Numbered from the stretch's first letter, positions 52,754 to 62,401 are shown. The stretch: DNA of 64,000 nt from Natrinema salsiterrestre (GCF_029502005.1 NZ_JAMQOT010000004.1:411097-475096), one strand, 5' to 3'. Program-made: numbers and translations. The notes: generated from the letters alone by a model not told the origin.

Positions 52754-53722
52754 TCACTCGGCCCAGTAGGCCTCTCCGGGTCGGGTTTCGAAGACTGCGC
52801 GAGCGAGCAGATCGATCGCTTTCTCGAGTCCCTCCCGCGAACTGGTCAGCGAGTCCTCGTGTTCGATGCTCAGCGCGCCGTCGTAGCCGACCATCCGGAG
52901 CGTCGAGACGATGTCCTTCCAGTGAGTTTCGTCGTGTCCGTAGCCGACCGATCGAAACAGCCACGACCGGTTGGGCTCGTCGTCGTAGGCAGTCGTGTCC
53001 AGCACGCCCTTTTCGCGGGCCCGTGCGTCGTAGATCTTGGTGTCCTTGGCGTGGAAATGGTGGATCGCGTCGCGCTCGCCCAGATACCGGATCGCGTCGG
53101 TGATCGTGATCCCTTGCCAGTAGAGGTGCGAGGGATCGAAGTTCGCACCGATCCTGTCGCCGGTCTCCTCGCGCAGCCGTGCCATGCCGTGGGGCTCGTA
53201 CACCAACATGTTCGGATGCATCTCGATCGCGATATCGACCCCGTGATCGGCGGCCTCGTCGGCGATGTCCTCCCAGTAGTCGACGGCTCGTTCCCACTGG
53301 TACTCGAGGGCCTCGTCGTGTTCCGGCGGCCAGGGTGCCGTGATCCAGTTCGGAACCTGGTCGTCCGGACCGCCGGCCGGAAGTCCCGAGAAACAGGTGA
53401 CGGACCCGACGTCCAGTTGCGCGGCCAACTGAATCGCCTCGCGAAGCTCGGTATCGGCCGTCTCGGCGCGCTCCTCGTCGGGATGCAGGGGGTTGTTGTG
53501 CGTCGCGAGCGCGCTGATCCGCATGTCGTACTCGTCGAGCACGTCGCGGAGCTCGGCCTGCTCGGTGTCGTTGTCCAGATACTCGTCGCGCGTCAGGTGA
53601 GCCTGTCCCGGATGGCCGCCGACGCCGGGTTCGATCGCGTCGACGCCGAGCCCATCGAGGTAGGGGAGCGCCTTCTCGAGCGGTTCGTCGGCCAGCGGTG
53701 GCGTGTGGACGCCGATTTCCAT
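52754..53722 (-). CDS. Sugar phosphate isomerase/epimerase-like protein
   Basis: A 322-residue TIM-barrel protein of the xylose-isomerase-like (AP endonuclease family 2) group. It starts MEIGVHTPPLADEPLEKALPYLDGLGVDAIEPGVGG and has metal-ligand motifs in VDIAIEMHPNMLVY, IGANFDPSHLYWQG and FHAKDTKIY, with a final Glu in ALSIEHEDSL. These proteins act on keto/aldo sugars or inositol-like polyols. It is the last gene of the sugar operon, 65 nt after the oxidoreductase gene. The start at 53722 is used because the longer frame begins in the intergenic stretch. Together with the oxidoreductase it could process the imported sugar, but the substrate is not known. Confidence 0.88.
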   Translation of the reverse strand: MEIGVHTPPLADEPLEKALPYLDGLGVDAIEPGVGGHPGQAHLTRDEYLDNDTEQAELRDVLDEYDMRISALATHNNPLHPDEERAETADTELREAIQLAAQLDVGSVTCFSGLPAGGPDDQVPNWITAPWPPEHDEALEYQWERAVDYWEDIADEAADHGVDIAIEMHPNMLVYEPHGMARLREETGDRIGANFDPSHLYWQGITITDAIRYLGERDAIHHFHAKDTKIYDARAREKGVLDTTAYDDEPNRSWLFRSVGYGHDETHWKDIVSTLRMVGYDGALSIEHEDSLTSSREGLEKAIDLLARAVFETRPGEAYWAE

Positions 53723-53787
53723 ACGGGAGTGACCACTGCCGGAAAAATAAAACGCGGGGCCGGCACGTCCCCGGTGACGCGTGCGGC

Positions 53788-54855
53788 TCACTCGTCGAAC
53801 GCGATCGTTCGGCCCTCGTCGCTCGAGCGATAGATGCTCTCGATGACTCGCTGGACTTCGAGCGCCTCCTCGACGCTGTCGTCGCGGTCTTCGTCACCGA
53901 CGATCCGGTCGAAAAACGCCTGCTGCTCGTCCGAGTGGGTGTCGTTCTGTCGCGTCTCGATGCTCGTATCCTCGAGGTGATCGGGGCCCTCGTTGCTCGC
54001 CGAGTGAACGCTGAGATCGCCGTCGAGGAGGTCGAACCGGGCGGCGGACTCGGAGCCGCGGACGACGAACTCGTGGGTCGCCGGTCGGTTGGTCGCCCAC
54101 GCGACCTCGAGCGAGACCGTTCGGTTTCCGTCACAGCGAATGAACGCGCTGGCCGAGTCGTCGACGTCGAACCCCTCGGGCCCCGCGTCTTCGGCCCACA
54201 TGTCGAGGTAGGCGTACTCCTCGCGGTCGCCGAACTCGCTGCGGACGACGCCGCTGACCTCCCGCAGGTCGGGATAGCCGAGGAGATAGAGGGCGAGATC
54301 GATCGCGTGGACCCCGAGGTCGATGAGCGCGCCCCCGCCCGCGATCTGGTGGCGGGTAAACCACGACCCGCGCCCCGGGATGCCTCGTCGACGGACGTAG
54401 TTGGCCTCGACGTGCGAGACGTCGCCGAGATTCCCCCGATCGATTCGATCTCTCACGATCCGGACCGTGTTCGCGAACCGATTGTTGAAGCCGACCGCGG
54501 CGTGGCCCTCGGATTCGGCCGCCGCATCTGCGATCCGTTCGGCGCTCTCGAGCGAGTGGGCGAGTGGCTTCTCGAGGAGCACGTGGAGGTCCCGTTCGAA
54601 GGCGTCGACGGCATACTCTTCGTGGTACTTGTTCGGCGTCGTGATAATCACCGCGTCGACGGTGTCGTACAACTCGCGGTGGTCGTCGTACACGTCCACG
54701 TCGTAGCGTCTGGCGAAGCGCGTTCTCGCCTCGGCGGCGATGTCCATCCCACCGGTGAGCGTCACCCCGAGGTCCACGAGTCGCTCCGCGTGGTACTGGC
54801 CGATGTTGCCGAGACCGACGATCCCGGTTTCGATGTTCGATCGATCGAGTGTCAT
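53788..54855 (-). CDS. Gfo/Idh/MocA-family oxidoreductase
   Basis: A 355-residue NAD(P)-dependent dehydrogenase. The Rossmann motif is GIVGLGNIGQYHAERL (residues 10-25), and the family EKPLA(H) signature is in VLLEKPLAHSLESAERI. The second domain contains HVEANYVRRRGIPGRGSWFT and GGGALIDLGVHAIDLALYLLG, with the catalytic-region DLGVH. Members oxidise sugars or inositols at a ring hydroxyl. It is part of the sugar operon, after the ATPase gene by 176 nt, which is the largest gap in the set. The ATG at 54855 fits the family start; an upstream extension to 54906 is not convincing. Substrate unknown. Confidence 0.9.
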   Translation of the reverse strand: MTLDRSNIETGIVGLGNIGQYHAERLVDLGVTLTGGMDIAAEARTRFARRYDVDVYDDHRELYDTVDAVIITTPNKYHEEYAVDAFERDLHVLLEKPLAHSLESAERIADAAAESEGHAAVGFNNRFANTVRIVRDRIDRGNLGDVSHVEANYVRRRGIPGRGSWFTRHQIAGGGALIDLGVHAIDLALYLLGYPDLREVSGVVRSEFGDREEYAYLDMWAEDAGPEGFDVDDSASAFIRCDGNRTVSLEVAWATNRPATHEFVVRGSESAARFDLLDGDLSVHSASNEGPDHLEDTSIETRQNDTHSDEQQAFFDRIVGDEDRDDSVEEALEVQRVIESIYRSSDEGRTIAFDE

Positions 54856-55031
54856 TTCCCTGTAATCTGGTGCTGCCGGCGGCCGTCTCGTTTCAGTCCG
54901 ATACACCGGTATCCGCTATCTCTACTCTTTCGACTCGAGCGACTTCCGTCCGTCGCCAAACGAGGGAGTGACGGGGCCACGCGGAGACGCGAGTCCGATC
55001 GAGAACCGACCTCCCACCATGACGGGGCGGC

Positions 55032-56219
55032 TCAGCTGTCCGCTTCGGTCGGCGTCGTGCCGGGCTCTCGCTCGGGGAGATCGGTGAGGCCGTGGACGAG
55101 CGCGTTACCGGTGGCCGTATCGAAGAGGTGGACCTTCGACCGGTCTAACACGACGTCGACGTCCTGATTCGCCTCGATGTCCGTGTCCGGTGTGACGCTC
55201 ATCAGCAACTGATTCGGTGACGCGGCCGGATCTTGTTCCATCGACCCCGCCGCCGCCTCGGAGAGCAACAGATAGACGAAGACCTCGTCGCCCATCGGCT
55301 CGAGGACGTCGGTTCGGGCGTCGATCGGGTCTGTCGACGAGGCGAGCGAGTCGGCGTACTCGGTCAGGTGGACGTCTTCCGGCCGGATACCGAGCGTGAC
55401 GTCGTCGCCGACCGTCGCGTCCGGAACGCGGGAGGGGTCGAACTCGACGTCGAAGTTGGTCGTCTCGAGGCCGCTCTCGACGAGCTCGCCTTCCACGAAG
55501 TTCATCGACGGCGAGCCGATGAAGCCCGCCACGAACAGGTTCGTGGGTTCGTTGTAGCAGGTAAGCGGGGCCGCGATCTGCTGGAGTTTACCGTCGTTTA
55601 GCACCGCGATCCGATTCGACATCGTCATCGCCTCCGCCTGATCGTGGGTGACGTAGATGACCGTCGCACCCAGCTCGCGGTGGAGCCGCTGGAGCTCCGT
55701 CCGCATGTGGACCCGTAACTTCGCGTCGAGATTGGCCAGCGGTTCGTCCATCAGGAACACGTCTGGATTGCGAACGATCGCGCGGGCGATGCCGACCCGC
55801 TGTTGCTGGCCGCCGGACATCTCCTTGGGCATTCGGTCTAACATCCCCTCGAGCTGGACGATGTCGGCGGCCTGTTCGACGCGTCGCCGGACTTCCTCGT
55901 CGTCGTACTTCCGCAGTCGCAGCCCGAAGGAGATGTTCTCGTAGACGTCCATGTGCGGGAACAGCGCGATGTTCTGGAAGACCATCGCGACGCCCCGATC
56001 CTTCGGCGCGAGATCGGTGACGTCGTCGTCGCCGATGTAGACGCGTCCCTCGGTCGGCTGGGTCAACCCGGCGACCGTCTCCATCGTCGTCGACTTCCCA
56101 CAGCCCGAGGGGCCGACGAAGGTGACGAACTCGCCGTCCTCGACCTCGAGGCTGATGTCGTCGACCGCCGTTTCGTCTCCGTACCGTTTCGTGATGTTCT
56201 CGAGTCGTACTCGTGCCAT
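55032..56219 (-). CDS. Sugar ABC transporter, ATPase (MalK/UgpC type)
   Basis: A 395-residue ABC ATPase. Residues 1-240 form the ATPase domain: Walker A GPSGCGKST, Q-loop VFQNIALFPHM, signature MSGGQQQRVGIARA, Walker B VFLMDEPLANLD and switch VTHDQAEAM. The C-terminal TOBE/OB region (about 250-370) is typical of the CUT1 group: FIGSPSMNFVEGELV, VTLGIRPEDVHLTEY, VFVYLLLSEAA. It drives sugar uptake with the two permeases next to it. It lies 4 nt after the MalG-type permease stop. A Pro/Glu-rich end is usual. Cytosolic face of the membrane. Confidence 0.95.
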   Translation of the reverse strand: MARVRLENITKRYGDETAVDDISLEVEDGEFVTFVGPSGCGKSTTMETVAGLTQPTEGRVYIGDDDVTDLAPKDRGVAMVFQNIALFPHMDVYENISFGLRLRKYDDEEVRRRVEQAADIVQLEGMLDRMPKEMSGGQQQRVGIARAIVRNPDVFLMDEPLANLDAKLRVHMRTELQRLHRELGATVIYVTHDQAEAMTMSNRIAVLNDGKLQQIAAPLTCYNEPTNLFVAGFIGSPSMNFVEGELVESGLETTNFDVEFDPSRVPDATVGDDVTLGIRPEDVHLTEYADSLASSTDPIDARTDVLEPMGDEVFVYLLLSEAAAGSMEQDPAASPNQLLMSVTPDTDIEANQDVDVVLDRSKVHLFDTATGNALVHGLTDLPEREPGTTPTEADS

Positions 56220-56223
56220 TGTA

Positions 56224-57267
56224 TTACTCCTTGAGTGCTCCTGCGGTGAGTCCGCTGACGATCTTTTCCTGCGCGATGACCACGAGGATCGCGACGGGGA
56301 TCACCCCGAGGATACTCGCGGCGGCCATGAGGTTGTACAACACCTCGTACTGCCCCTGATAGGCGAGGATCCCGTCGAGGATCGGCGCCCAGTTCTCCGG
56401 CTGACCGTCCGTCATCAGGAACGAGAAGAAGAACTCGTTGTAGACGGCGATGAACGTCAACACGCCGGCCGTCGCGACGCCGGGTGCCGACAGCGGGATG
56501 ATGACCCGGAACAGCGCGCCGAGGCGAGTCGTCCCCTCGACGCGGGCCGCGTCCTCCAGACCGTCCGGGATCTGTCCGTAAAACGTAGTGAGAATGAATA
56601 TCGCGAGGGGCATGAAGATCGCCGACAGCGGGGTCACGAGGGCGAACGGCGTGTTGTAGAGCGTGCCGTCGCCGGTGATCGGCTCGAGGAACACGAACGA
56701 GGTGTTAAAGAGGTCGTTCAGCGGGATGAAGAAGGCGGCCGGCGGGAAGAACGAAATGATCAACACCAGTAGCATGAGCGGCGTTCGGCCGGGGAACTCG
56801 AGGCGGCCGAAGGCGTAGCCGGCGAGGCTGGCGATGACGAGCACGACGACCGTCGAGGCCAGCGCGATCACGAAGCTGTTGAACATGTAGACGTGGAACG
56901 GGATGACCTGAAAGACTTCGACGAACGCGCCCGGATTGAACCCGTTCGGCGTGAAGACGATGTCCTGGAGCTGCCCTTCCGGCGTCAATGCCACCATGAG
57001 CAGCCAGTAGAACGGGAACAGCGTCGTCACGAGGAAGAAGATCGCCGCGACGTAGAACATCGCCCGGTACACCCGCTCGGGGTGGGAGATGGAGTTCGCT
57101 ACCCACCGCTGGAACGGGCCGCGGTCGAGTTCGGCGTCGCGATCGTCCTCCAGGACGGACGTGCCGCCGTCGGGTCGGCGGAGAGTCGGATCTCGCGGCG
57201 GTCCGTCGCCCGCGTCGTCGATGCCTCCGGTGTCGTTCGAATCGGTGGAATCTCTCGGATCGGACAT
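56224..57267 (-). CDS. Sugar ABC transporter, permease (MalG type)
   Basis: A 347-residue membrane protein of the binding-protein-dependent transport family. After a 55-residue acidic N-terminus it has six hydrophobic segments; the conserved EAA loop is EDAARVEGTTRLGALFRVIIPLSAPG (with the family D/E-A-A and G at positions expected). A large extracellular loop follows the first segment (GFNPGAFVEVFQVIPFHVYMFNSF). It pairs with the MalF-type permease, whose stop overlaps its start by 1 nt. Translation coupling is likely. It forms half of the sugar channel. Confidence 0.94.
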   Translation of the reverse strand: MSDPRDSTDSNDTGGIDDAGDGPPRDPTLRRPDGGTSVLEDDRDAELDRGPFQRWVANSISHPERVYRAMFYVAAIFFLVTTLFPFYWLLMVALTPEGQLQDIVFTPNGFNPGAFVEVFQVIPFHVYMFNSFVIALASTVVVLVIASLAGYAFGRLEFPGRTPLMLLVLIISFFPPAAFFIPLNDLFNTSFVFLEPITGDGTLYNTPFALVTPLSAIFMPLAIFILTTFYGQIPDGLEDAARVEGTTRLGALFRVIIPLSAPGVATAGVLTFIAVYNEFFFSFLMTDGQPENWAPILDGILAYQGQYEVLYNLMAAASILGVIPVAILVVIAQEKIVSGLTAGALKE

Positions 57268-58310
57268 CAGTACATCCCTCCTTCGGTGTCACGGAAGAGT
57301 AGCACGTAGCCGCCGATGATCAGGCCGATTACGAGCGCCGTGGAGAAGGCCACGGCGGCGGCCGTCGCGTAGATGCGGGTCCCGCCGAACATCGCCTCGA
57401 CGACGAGACAGCTCAGCGACGGGACGGTCGTACAGCCGGCGGTCGACTCGATCAGCCCGAAGACGCGCATCGCGTCCATGGTTCGGAACAGCATCGCGAC
57501 CAGCAGGGCCGGCATCACGAGCGGGAGCGTGATCAGCTTGAATCGCTGCCACGGCGAGGCCCCGGCCACGCGCGCGACGTCGTACAGGCTTCGGTCGACG
57601 CTCTGGAGTCCCGCGAGGATCAGCAGGGCCATGAACGCCGACGACTTCCAGATGTCGGCCACGAGGATGATGATGAACGCGTCCCGGCTGTTGGCCAGCG
57701 GCGTCCCGCTGAAGACGCCGATGCTCTGCATGAGGTCGGAGCCGAACCCGACCGTCGGCTGGAACAGCAGGAAGAAGATCATCCCCTGAATGACGATCGG
57801 CACCGCCCACGGGAGGATGATCGCCACGCGGACCCATCGACGCCCCGTGAACTCCTGGTCGAGCACGTACGCCTGGCCGAACCCGATCACCGTCTCGAAG
57901 ATGACGCTGATGACCGCGAACGCGAGCGTGACGAACAGCGCCTGCTGGAAGAACGGAGTGCCGAGTTCGATAAACGGGAACGACGACGTCAGTCCGACGT
58001 CGAGGAACTGCCGAGCCAGTCGCGCGTTCCCGGTGAGGATGTCGACGTAGTTCTCGATGCCGACGAAGCCGCCGAGCGGGTCGAGTCCCCGCGTCTGGTT
58101 GGCGCGAAGCGACATGACGAACGTGCGTATCATCGGATAGAACGCGATCAGCGTCAGCAACGCGAACGCCGGCAACAACAGCAGGTACGCGTATGCCGCC
58201 TCGCTCAGTCCTTCCATCCAGTTGACGACGGCGTTACCGGTCCGATCCCGGTCCCCCTCCCGTCCGGATTCATCGCCGATCAGCCCGTCCGTATCCGTAT
58301 CAGTCGCCAT
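57267..58310 (-). CDS. Sugar ABC transporter, permease (MalF type)
   Basis: A 347-residue membrane protein with six hydrophobic segments. Residues 36-60 (YAYLLLLPAFALLTLIAFYPMI) form the first. The EAA loop is YDVARVAGASPWQRFKLITLPLVMPALLVAML, in the fourth inter-helix position. A periplasm-facing loop contains ENYVDILTGNARLARQF. It pairs with the MalG-type permease in the ABC complex. Its stop codon and the next ATG share one base (57267). The start overlaps the 3' end of the binding-protein gene by 11 nt, so all four transporter genes are one transcript. Confidence 0.94.
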   Translation of the reverse strand: MATDTDTDGLIGDESGREGDRDRTGNAVVNWMEGLSEAAYAYLLLLPAFALLTLIAFYPMIRTFVMSLRANQTRGLDPLGGFVGIENYVDILTGNARLARQFLDVGLTSSFPFIELGTPFFQQALFVTLAFAVISVIFETVIGFGQAYVLDQEFTGRRWVRVAIILPWAVPIVIQGMIFFLLFQPTVGFGSDLMQSIGVFSGTPLANSRDAFIIILVADIWKSSAFMALLILAGLQSVDRSLYDVARVAGASPWQRFKLITLPLVMPALLVAMLFRTMDAMRVFGLIESTAGCTTVPSLSCLVVEAMFGGTRIYATAAAVAFSTALVIGLIIGGYVLLFRDTEGGMY

Positions 58311-59766
58311 TCGTTTCCACCTCGGCTTCGCTCTGCTCGAGTTCGTCCGCGAGGTCGCTCATCGCGGCCTCGGGCGATTGCTCGCCGCGATATGCCGCGT
58401 TGACCGATTGATAGATCAGCGCGGACTGTTCCGGCCAGAGATCGGTCGCGGGGCGCGGAATCGCGTTCTCGCTGGCTTGCTGGACCACGTCGTCGTAGCG
58501 AACGACGGGGCCGACATCCTCCGGACTGGCCGCCGCGACCAGATCGAGGTTCGGCGGCAAGTAGCCCCCGAGTTCGAAGACCGTGAGCATGACCTCCTCG
58601 GTGGCGAACGCCTCGAGGACCTGGAGCGCCTGATCCTGGCGCTCCGAAAACGGGCTCACGGCGAGGTTCCAGCCGCCCAGCGCCGCGACGGTGCCGCCGG
58701 TGCCGTCGTACTCGGCCTCCTGCTGGGAGACCGCGTACGGCCGCGTCATCACGCCGAGGTTCTCGCCGAACGCCTCCTCGGTACCCGTCTCCGCGATCGC
58801 GTACGACCAGTTACGGTTCGAAACGGCGTTGCCGGCCGCGAACGGGTTGAGCGACTGCTGTTCGGTCCACTGGACGATCGCCGACGGACAGATCTGTGCG
58901 TAGCCGTCCATGGTGTTTTCCTCCTCGCCCTCGATGAACGAGCGCATCATTCGGATCGCGTCGATGCAGCGCTCCTCGTCGACGGTGATCGGCCGGTCGC
59001 CCGCGGTGAAGAGGTTGTCCGCCCCGCCGTAGTACGCCCCGCCCCACGACGTCATCACTTCGTTGAACGTACAGCAGGACAGTCCCTCGTAGGCGGCCGC
59101 CTGCGTCGTGAATCCGTAGTCGAGTCCGGCCTGATCGCGCGCATCGCGGACCGCCGCCGAGAACTCCTCCCAGGACGGCGGCTCCGACGGCCAGTTGCCG
59201 GTGTCGTAGCCGGCGTCTTCGATCAGATCCTCGCGGTACAGCGTGAACCCCAGGTCCGGAAAGAACGGCAGGGCGTGGAGATCTCCGGTCTGGGGATGGC
59301 GAGCCGTTTCGAGGATGGCCTCGAGGTAGTTGCTGTTGACTCGCTCGAGCACGTCCTCGGAGAGCTCCTCGGTCAGGTTGACCGTCTGATTCCGGAGGAC
59401 GAACGGGACCGTCCAGCCGCTGTCCATCATGTGAATGTCGGGCGGAGCGCGACCCGCCTCGAGCGCCGATTGAGCGGTCTGCATCCGCGCTGCGGAGTCG
59501 CTGACGACGGTCTGGATCTCGAGGCGGATCTCTTCGTCGAGGCCGGCGTCCCAGAGCGCCTGCTGGACCGAGGGTTCGTCGCCCTCGCTGTGTATGATCC
59601 CCGCGACACCCGAGTCGGCGGTCATCACCACGGTGTTCGCTTCGCGCCCCCGACCCAGACAGCCGGTGACGGCGACCGCCCCCGCCGTCGACACCGATGC
59701 GGCTTTCAGGAACGATCGCCGCCCGAAACGGGAGCGGTCACTTTGACCGGCGGTATCGTGTCCCAT
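58300..59766 (-). CDS. Sugar ABC transporter, substrate-binding lipoprotein
   Basis: A 488-residue extracellular protein, family 1 of solute-binding proteins. The signal FGRRSFLKAASVSTAGAVAVTGC has the Tat twin Arg and a lipobox Cys 36, so it is exported folded and lipid-anchored. The mature part has two lobes; LHALPFFPDLGFTLYREDLIEDAGYDTGNWPSEPPSWEEF is a standard hinge-near segment for sugars, as is GGWNLAVSPFSERQDQALQVLEAF. First gene of the operon; a TATA-like element on the minus strand (about 59804-59811, tttatagc) lies 38 nt before the start. The sugar is unknown; a disaccharide such as trehalose or maltose would fit the CUT1-type transporter. Confidence 0.93.
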   Translation of the reverse strand: MGHDTAGQSDRSRFGRRSFLKAASVSTAGAVAVTGCLGRGREANTVVMTADSGVAGIIHSEGDEPSVQQALWDAGLDEEIRLEIQTVVSDSAARMQTAQSALEAGRAPPDIHMMDSGWTVPFVLRNQTVNLTEELSEDVLERVNSNYLEAILETARHPQTGDLHALPFFPDLGFTLYREDLIEDAGYDTGNWPSEPPSWEEFSAAVRDARDQAGLDYGFTTQAAAYEGLSCCTFNEVMTSWGGAYYGGADNLFTAGDRPITVDEERCIDAIRMMRSFIEGEEENTMDGYAQICPSAIVQWTEQQSLNPFAAGNAVSNRNWSYAIAETGTEEAFGENLGVMTRPYAVSQQEAEYDGTGGTVAALGGWNLAVSPFSERQDQALQVLEAFATEEVMLTVFELGGYLPPNLDLVAAASPEDVGPVVRYDDVVQQASENAIPRPATDLWPEQSALIYQSVNAAYRGEQSPEAAMSDLADELEQSEAEVETNGD

Positions 59767-60085
59767 GCGAAGAAACGGACCACGTTCACCGACTTAATTG
59801 TTAGCTATAAATATGGTAATAAAATGTGAGTGTTCGGATATGGATTCGGTTACGAACACCGAGCACTCGATCCGTTCATCGACGACCGGCAGTGACCGTC
59901 GTCAGGAACGCCCTAATCCCGTATTGCCGACGGACGGTCGGCAGGTGCCAGCCGATGGACTACAATGGCACTGATCGTAGTTCGGCGGCGCAACTAGCGC
60001 GACTCGTCCGTCGAGCCCGTGACCCTCCGACAGTGGACAAACCGCTTCGATGACCGACGTTCGACGGCCCAGACGGTCGACCGCG
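59767..60085. other. Promoter region of the sugar operon
   Basis: A 319-nt gap between the operon start and the regulator gene end. AT-rich stretch 59793-59825 holds a TATA element for the minus-strand operon. The rest shows no gene-like frame. No copy of the TACTC/GAGTA inverted repeat seen near the regulator promoter was found here. Confidence 0.55.
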
Positions 60086-61153
60086 TCAGCGCTCCTCGAG
60101 CGTCGGGGGCTCGTTCCGGCCGATGTGGATCTCGTGGGCCTCGACGTCCTCGAGGGCGGCGACCCGGCCACCGACGGAGACCGCGTCGCCGTCGTCGGTT
60201 TCGATCGTGAGGCTCGCGACCTCTTCGCTGACCTCGAAGTCGATGTCGCGGACCCGGCCGCGGACGATTCGCTGGCCGCCGACCTCGACGTCCCGGCCGT
60301 CGATGGTCGCGTAGAACTCGCCGCCCTCGTCGATGAGGTCCTTGACGCAGCGACGGATGGAGGCGTACGTCCGAGGGTACGACCGAGCGGTGCCGTCCTC
60401 GCCGAGCGTCCTGTCGGCGGTCGTCCAGAGGACGGTCCCGAAGAAGCCGGAGATGAGGAAGCCGAGCGCCGATCGATTGAAAATCACGCCGTACCGGTCC
60501 TGATCGTCGCGCAGGGCGTCCTGCGTGGCGTAGACCGAGTAGTTCCCGTCGGCGACGGCGACGACCGGCGTCGTGATCCCCCGACGGGCGCGGGCCGTCG
60601 TCGCGACCTCGCCGTACGCGAAGTCCGACGGGTCCGGGGCCTCGCTCGCGGGCGTCACGATCAGGTCGACGCTGACGCCGGCGTCGACCGCCGCTCGCAG
60701 TTCCGCCTCGAAGCGGGTCAGCAGGTCCGGCGTCAACGACAGCGCGAGTTCGAACTCCGCGGCGTCGATGACCTCCTCGAGGTAACGGAGGATCGTCGAT
60801 CTGGACTTGACCAGCGAGACGGCCTCCGTATCGCGGGCCGGCGCGGTGTAGCGGGCCTCGAGTTCCTCGATCATTTGTTCGAAGGAGGTCTGGACGTCGT
60901 CGAAGGCCTCGCCGGGATCGATCGCGACGACTTTCATCGGACGGGACTCGCGTAGCTCGACCAGTCCGCGATCGCTGAGGCTGCGAACCGTGTCGTAGAC
61001 GCGCGGCTGGGGAATGTCCGTTCGGTCCGCGATCTCGCTCGCCGTGAGCTGGCCCTGCTCTAACACGGTGAGATAGGCGTCGATCTCGTACTCGCCGAGG
61101 TTGAACCGGTCCCCGACTCGCTCGACGGTCGAGCGAAGTTCGTCTGGTGCCAT
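60086..61153 (-). CDS. TrmB-family transcriptional regulator
   Basis: A 355-residue sugar-sensing regulator. Residues 5-75 form the winged helix: [51 protein letters not shown], where the recognition helix is [14 protein letters not shown] linker coiled coil follows ([13 protein letters not shown]), then an alpha/beta ligand domain (about 110-345) with [30 protein letters not shown] segment and the C-terminal beta region [19 protein letters not shown]. TrmB proteins sense sugars and control sugar uptake and metabolism. It lies just upstream of the operon on the same strand and probably controls it and itself. The stop is 319 nt from the operon start. Confidence 0.92.
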   Translation of the reverse strand: MAPDELRSTVERVGDRFNLGEYEIDAYLTVLEQGQLTASEIADRTDIPQPRVYDTVRSLSDRGLVELRESRPMKVVAIDPGEAFDDVQTSFEQMIEELEARYTAPARDTEAVSLVKSRSTILRYLEEVIDAAEFELALSLTPDLLTRFEAELRAAVDAGVSVDLIVTPASEAPDPSDFAYGEVATTARARRGITTPVVAVADGNYSVYATQDALRDDQDRYGVIFNRSALGFLISGFFGTVLWTTADRTLGEDGTARSYPRTYASIRRCVKDLIDEGGEFYATIDGRDVEVGGQRIVRGRVRDIDFEVSEEVASLTIETDDGDAVSVGGRVAALEDVEAHEIHIGRNEPPTLEER

Positions 61154-61191
61154 ATCGGTCCCTATGCTCCCGGCCGCTAAATGATTTATTA

Positions 61192-61202
61192 TACTCCGAG
61201 TA
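61192..61202. promoter_or_regulatory. Inverted repeat in the regulator promoter
   Basis: TACTC-c-GAGTA, 39-49 nt upstream of the TrmB-type gene start and next to a TATA-like stretch on the minus strand (tataataaat). TrmB sites in haloarchaea are described with TACT and GAGTA half-sites with a longer spacer, so the match is partial. Confidence 0.45.
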
Positions 61203-61290
61203 GCACCCGTTTTCGAAATTGGGTTGTTTTTCCCCGGCGGTCGAACGAAGGGTCAGAACGCTTAACCACGCCGGGCCAGAGCGTGTTGGT

Positions 61291-62301
61291 ATGCGCGCGG
61301 TCTTACAGGGGAACGGCGACTCGATGGCCGAGGCCATCTCGAACCAGCTTCCCGGACGGGTTCCGCAACAGGCGGTCGAGATCTTCCTCGCGCTCATCGT
61401 CCTCGCCGCCGGCTGGTATCTCTCGAAGCTCGCGGTTCGGATCGCCGGTCGGACGGTCGCCCGCAAGATCGAGCGGCCGAGCGTCACGCGTACCGTTCTC
61501 CGGGGGGTGAGACTTGCCGTCTTCCTCTGGGCAGCCGGTATCGCCGCCGGCATCGTCGGCGTCGGCGACACGGAGATCCTCCTGTCGGTGACCGTCATTT
61601 CGGCCGTGATCGCGATCGTCCTCGCACCGTTGGCCGGCAGCTTCATCAACGGCCTCTACGTCCTCGCCGATCGCCCCTACGAGATCGGCGACATGATCGA
61701 AGTCTCCGACGCCGGCCACCGCGGATTCGTCGAGGACATCACGATCCGCTACACCAAGATCTTCACCCTTCAGAACACCTTCATCGTCATCCCGAACTCC
61801 GAGATTCACGCGCGCGACGTCGTCAATTACTCCGCCGAGGACGAGCGGACGCGGGTCTCGGTCGAGTTCGACATCACGTACGAGAGCGACCTCGAGGCGG
61901 CGCGCAAGGAAGCCGAGCGGGCTGCACGGGGTGTCGACGACGTCATCTCCGGCGGCCCGGATATCCGGATCGGGAGCGCCCGGTACGCCGCCGCACCGTC
62001 CTGCTACATCGCCGAGTACGGCGATCACGGGATCGCCCTCGAGCTGTTCTTCTGGATGAAACATCCCTACAAGCAGACCGTCGTCCGGTCGGCGGTTCAG
62101 GACGCGATCGGCGACCGCTTCGCGGACCTCGACGTCGAGTTCGCCTACCCGCACCGCCACCACGTCTTCGACGAGACCAGCGGCGTCGCGCGCCTGTCCG
62201 TCGACGGGGCCAGCGCCGAGCGATCGGCCGCGGACTCGCCAGCCGAACCGGCCAAGGGGCGTAATCCGAGCGAAAGCCCCGCCGACCAGACCGATCGGTA
62301 A
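61291..62301 (+). CDS. Mechanosensitive-channel (MscS) family protein
   Basis: A 336-residue membrane protein. Membrane segments are visible at about 30-50, 73-93 and 97-125; the last has the pore pattern VTVISAVIAIVLAPLAGSFINGLYVLADRPYEIGD, in which the Gly/Ala/Ser spacing replaces the classical pattern. The cytosolic domain is complete: beta part DMIEVSDAGHRGFVEDITIRYTKIFTLQNTFIVIPNSEIHARDVVNYS, then an alpha/beta part ending DLDVEFAYPHRHHVF. A disordered tail of about 45 residues follows. The start is set at ATG 61291 although 61324 is also possible. It would release turgor in hypo-osmotic shock. A UspA gene follows. Confidence 0.92.
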   Translation: MRAVLQGNGDSMAEAISNQLPGRVPQQAVEIFLALIVLAAGWYLSKLAVRIAGRTVARKIERPSVTRTVLRGVRLAVFLWAAGIAAGIVGVGDTEILLSVTVISAVIAIVLAPLAGSFINGLYVLADRPYEIGDMIEVSDAGHRGFVEDITIRYTKIFTLQNTFIVIPNSEIHARDVVNYSAEDERTRVSVEFDITYESDLEAARKEAERAARGVDDVISGGPDIRIGSARYAAAPSCYIAEYGDHGIALELFFWMKHPYKQTVVRSAVQDAIGDRFADLDVEFAYPHRHHVFDETSGVARLSVDGASAERSAADSPAEPAKGRNPSESPADQTDR

Positions 62302-62401
62302 CGAGGATCCCGTTTCCACCGCCCCTTCGGTATCCGCCGTTCGGCCGCTATCGTGGGGGTGATTTATGCCACCTCCGACTCAATTCACCGTTACCAGACA
62401 G

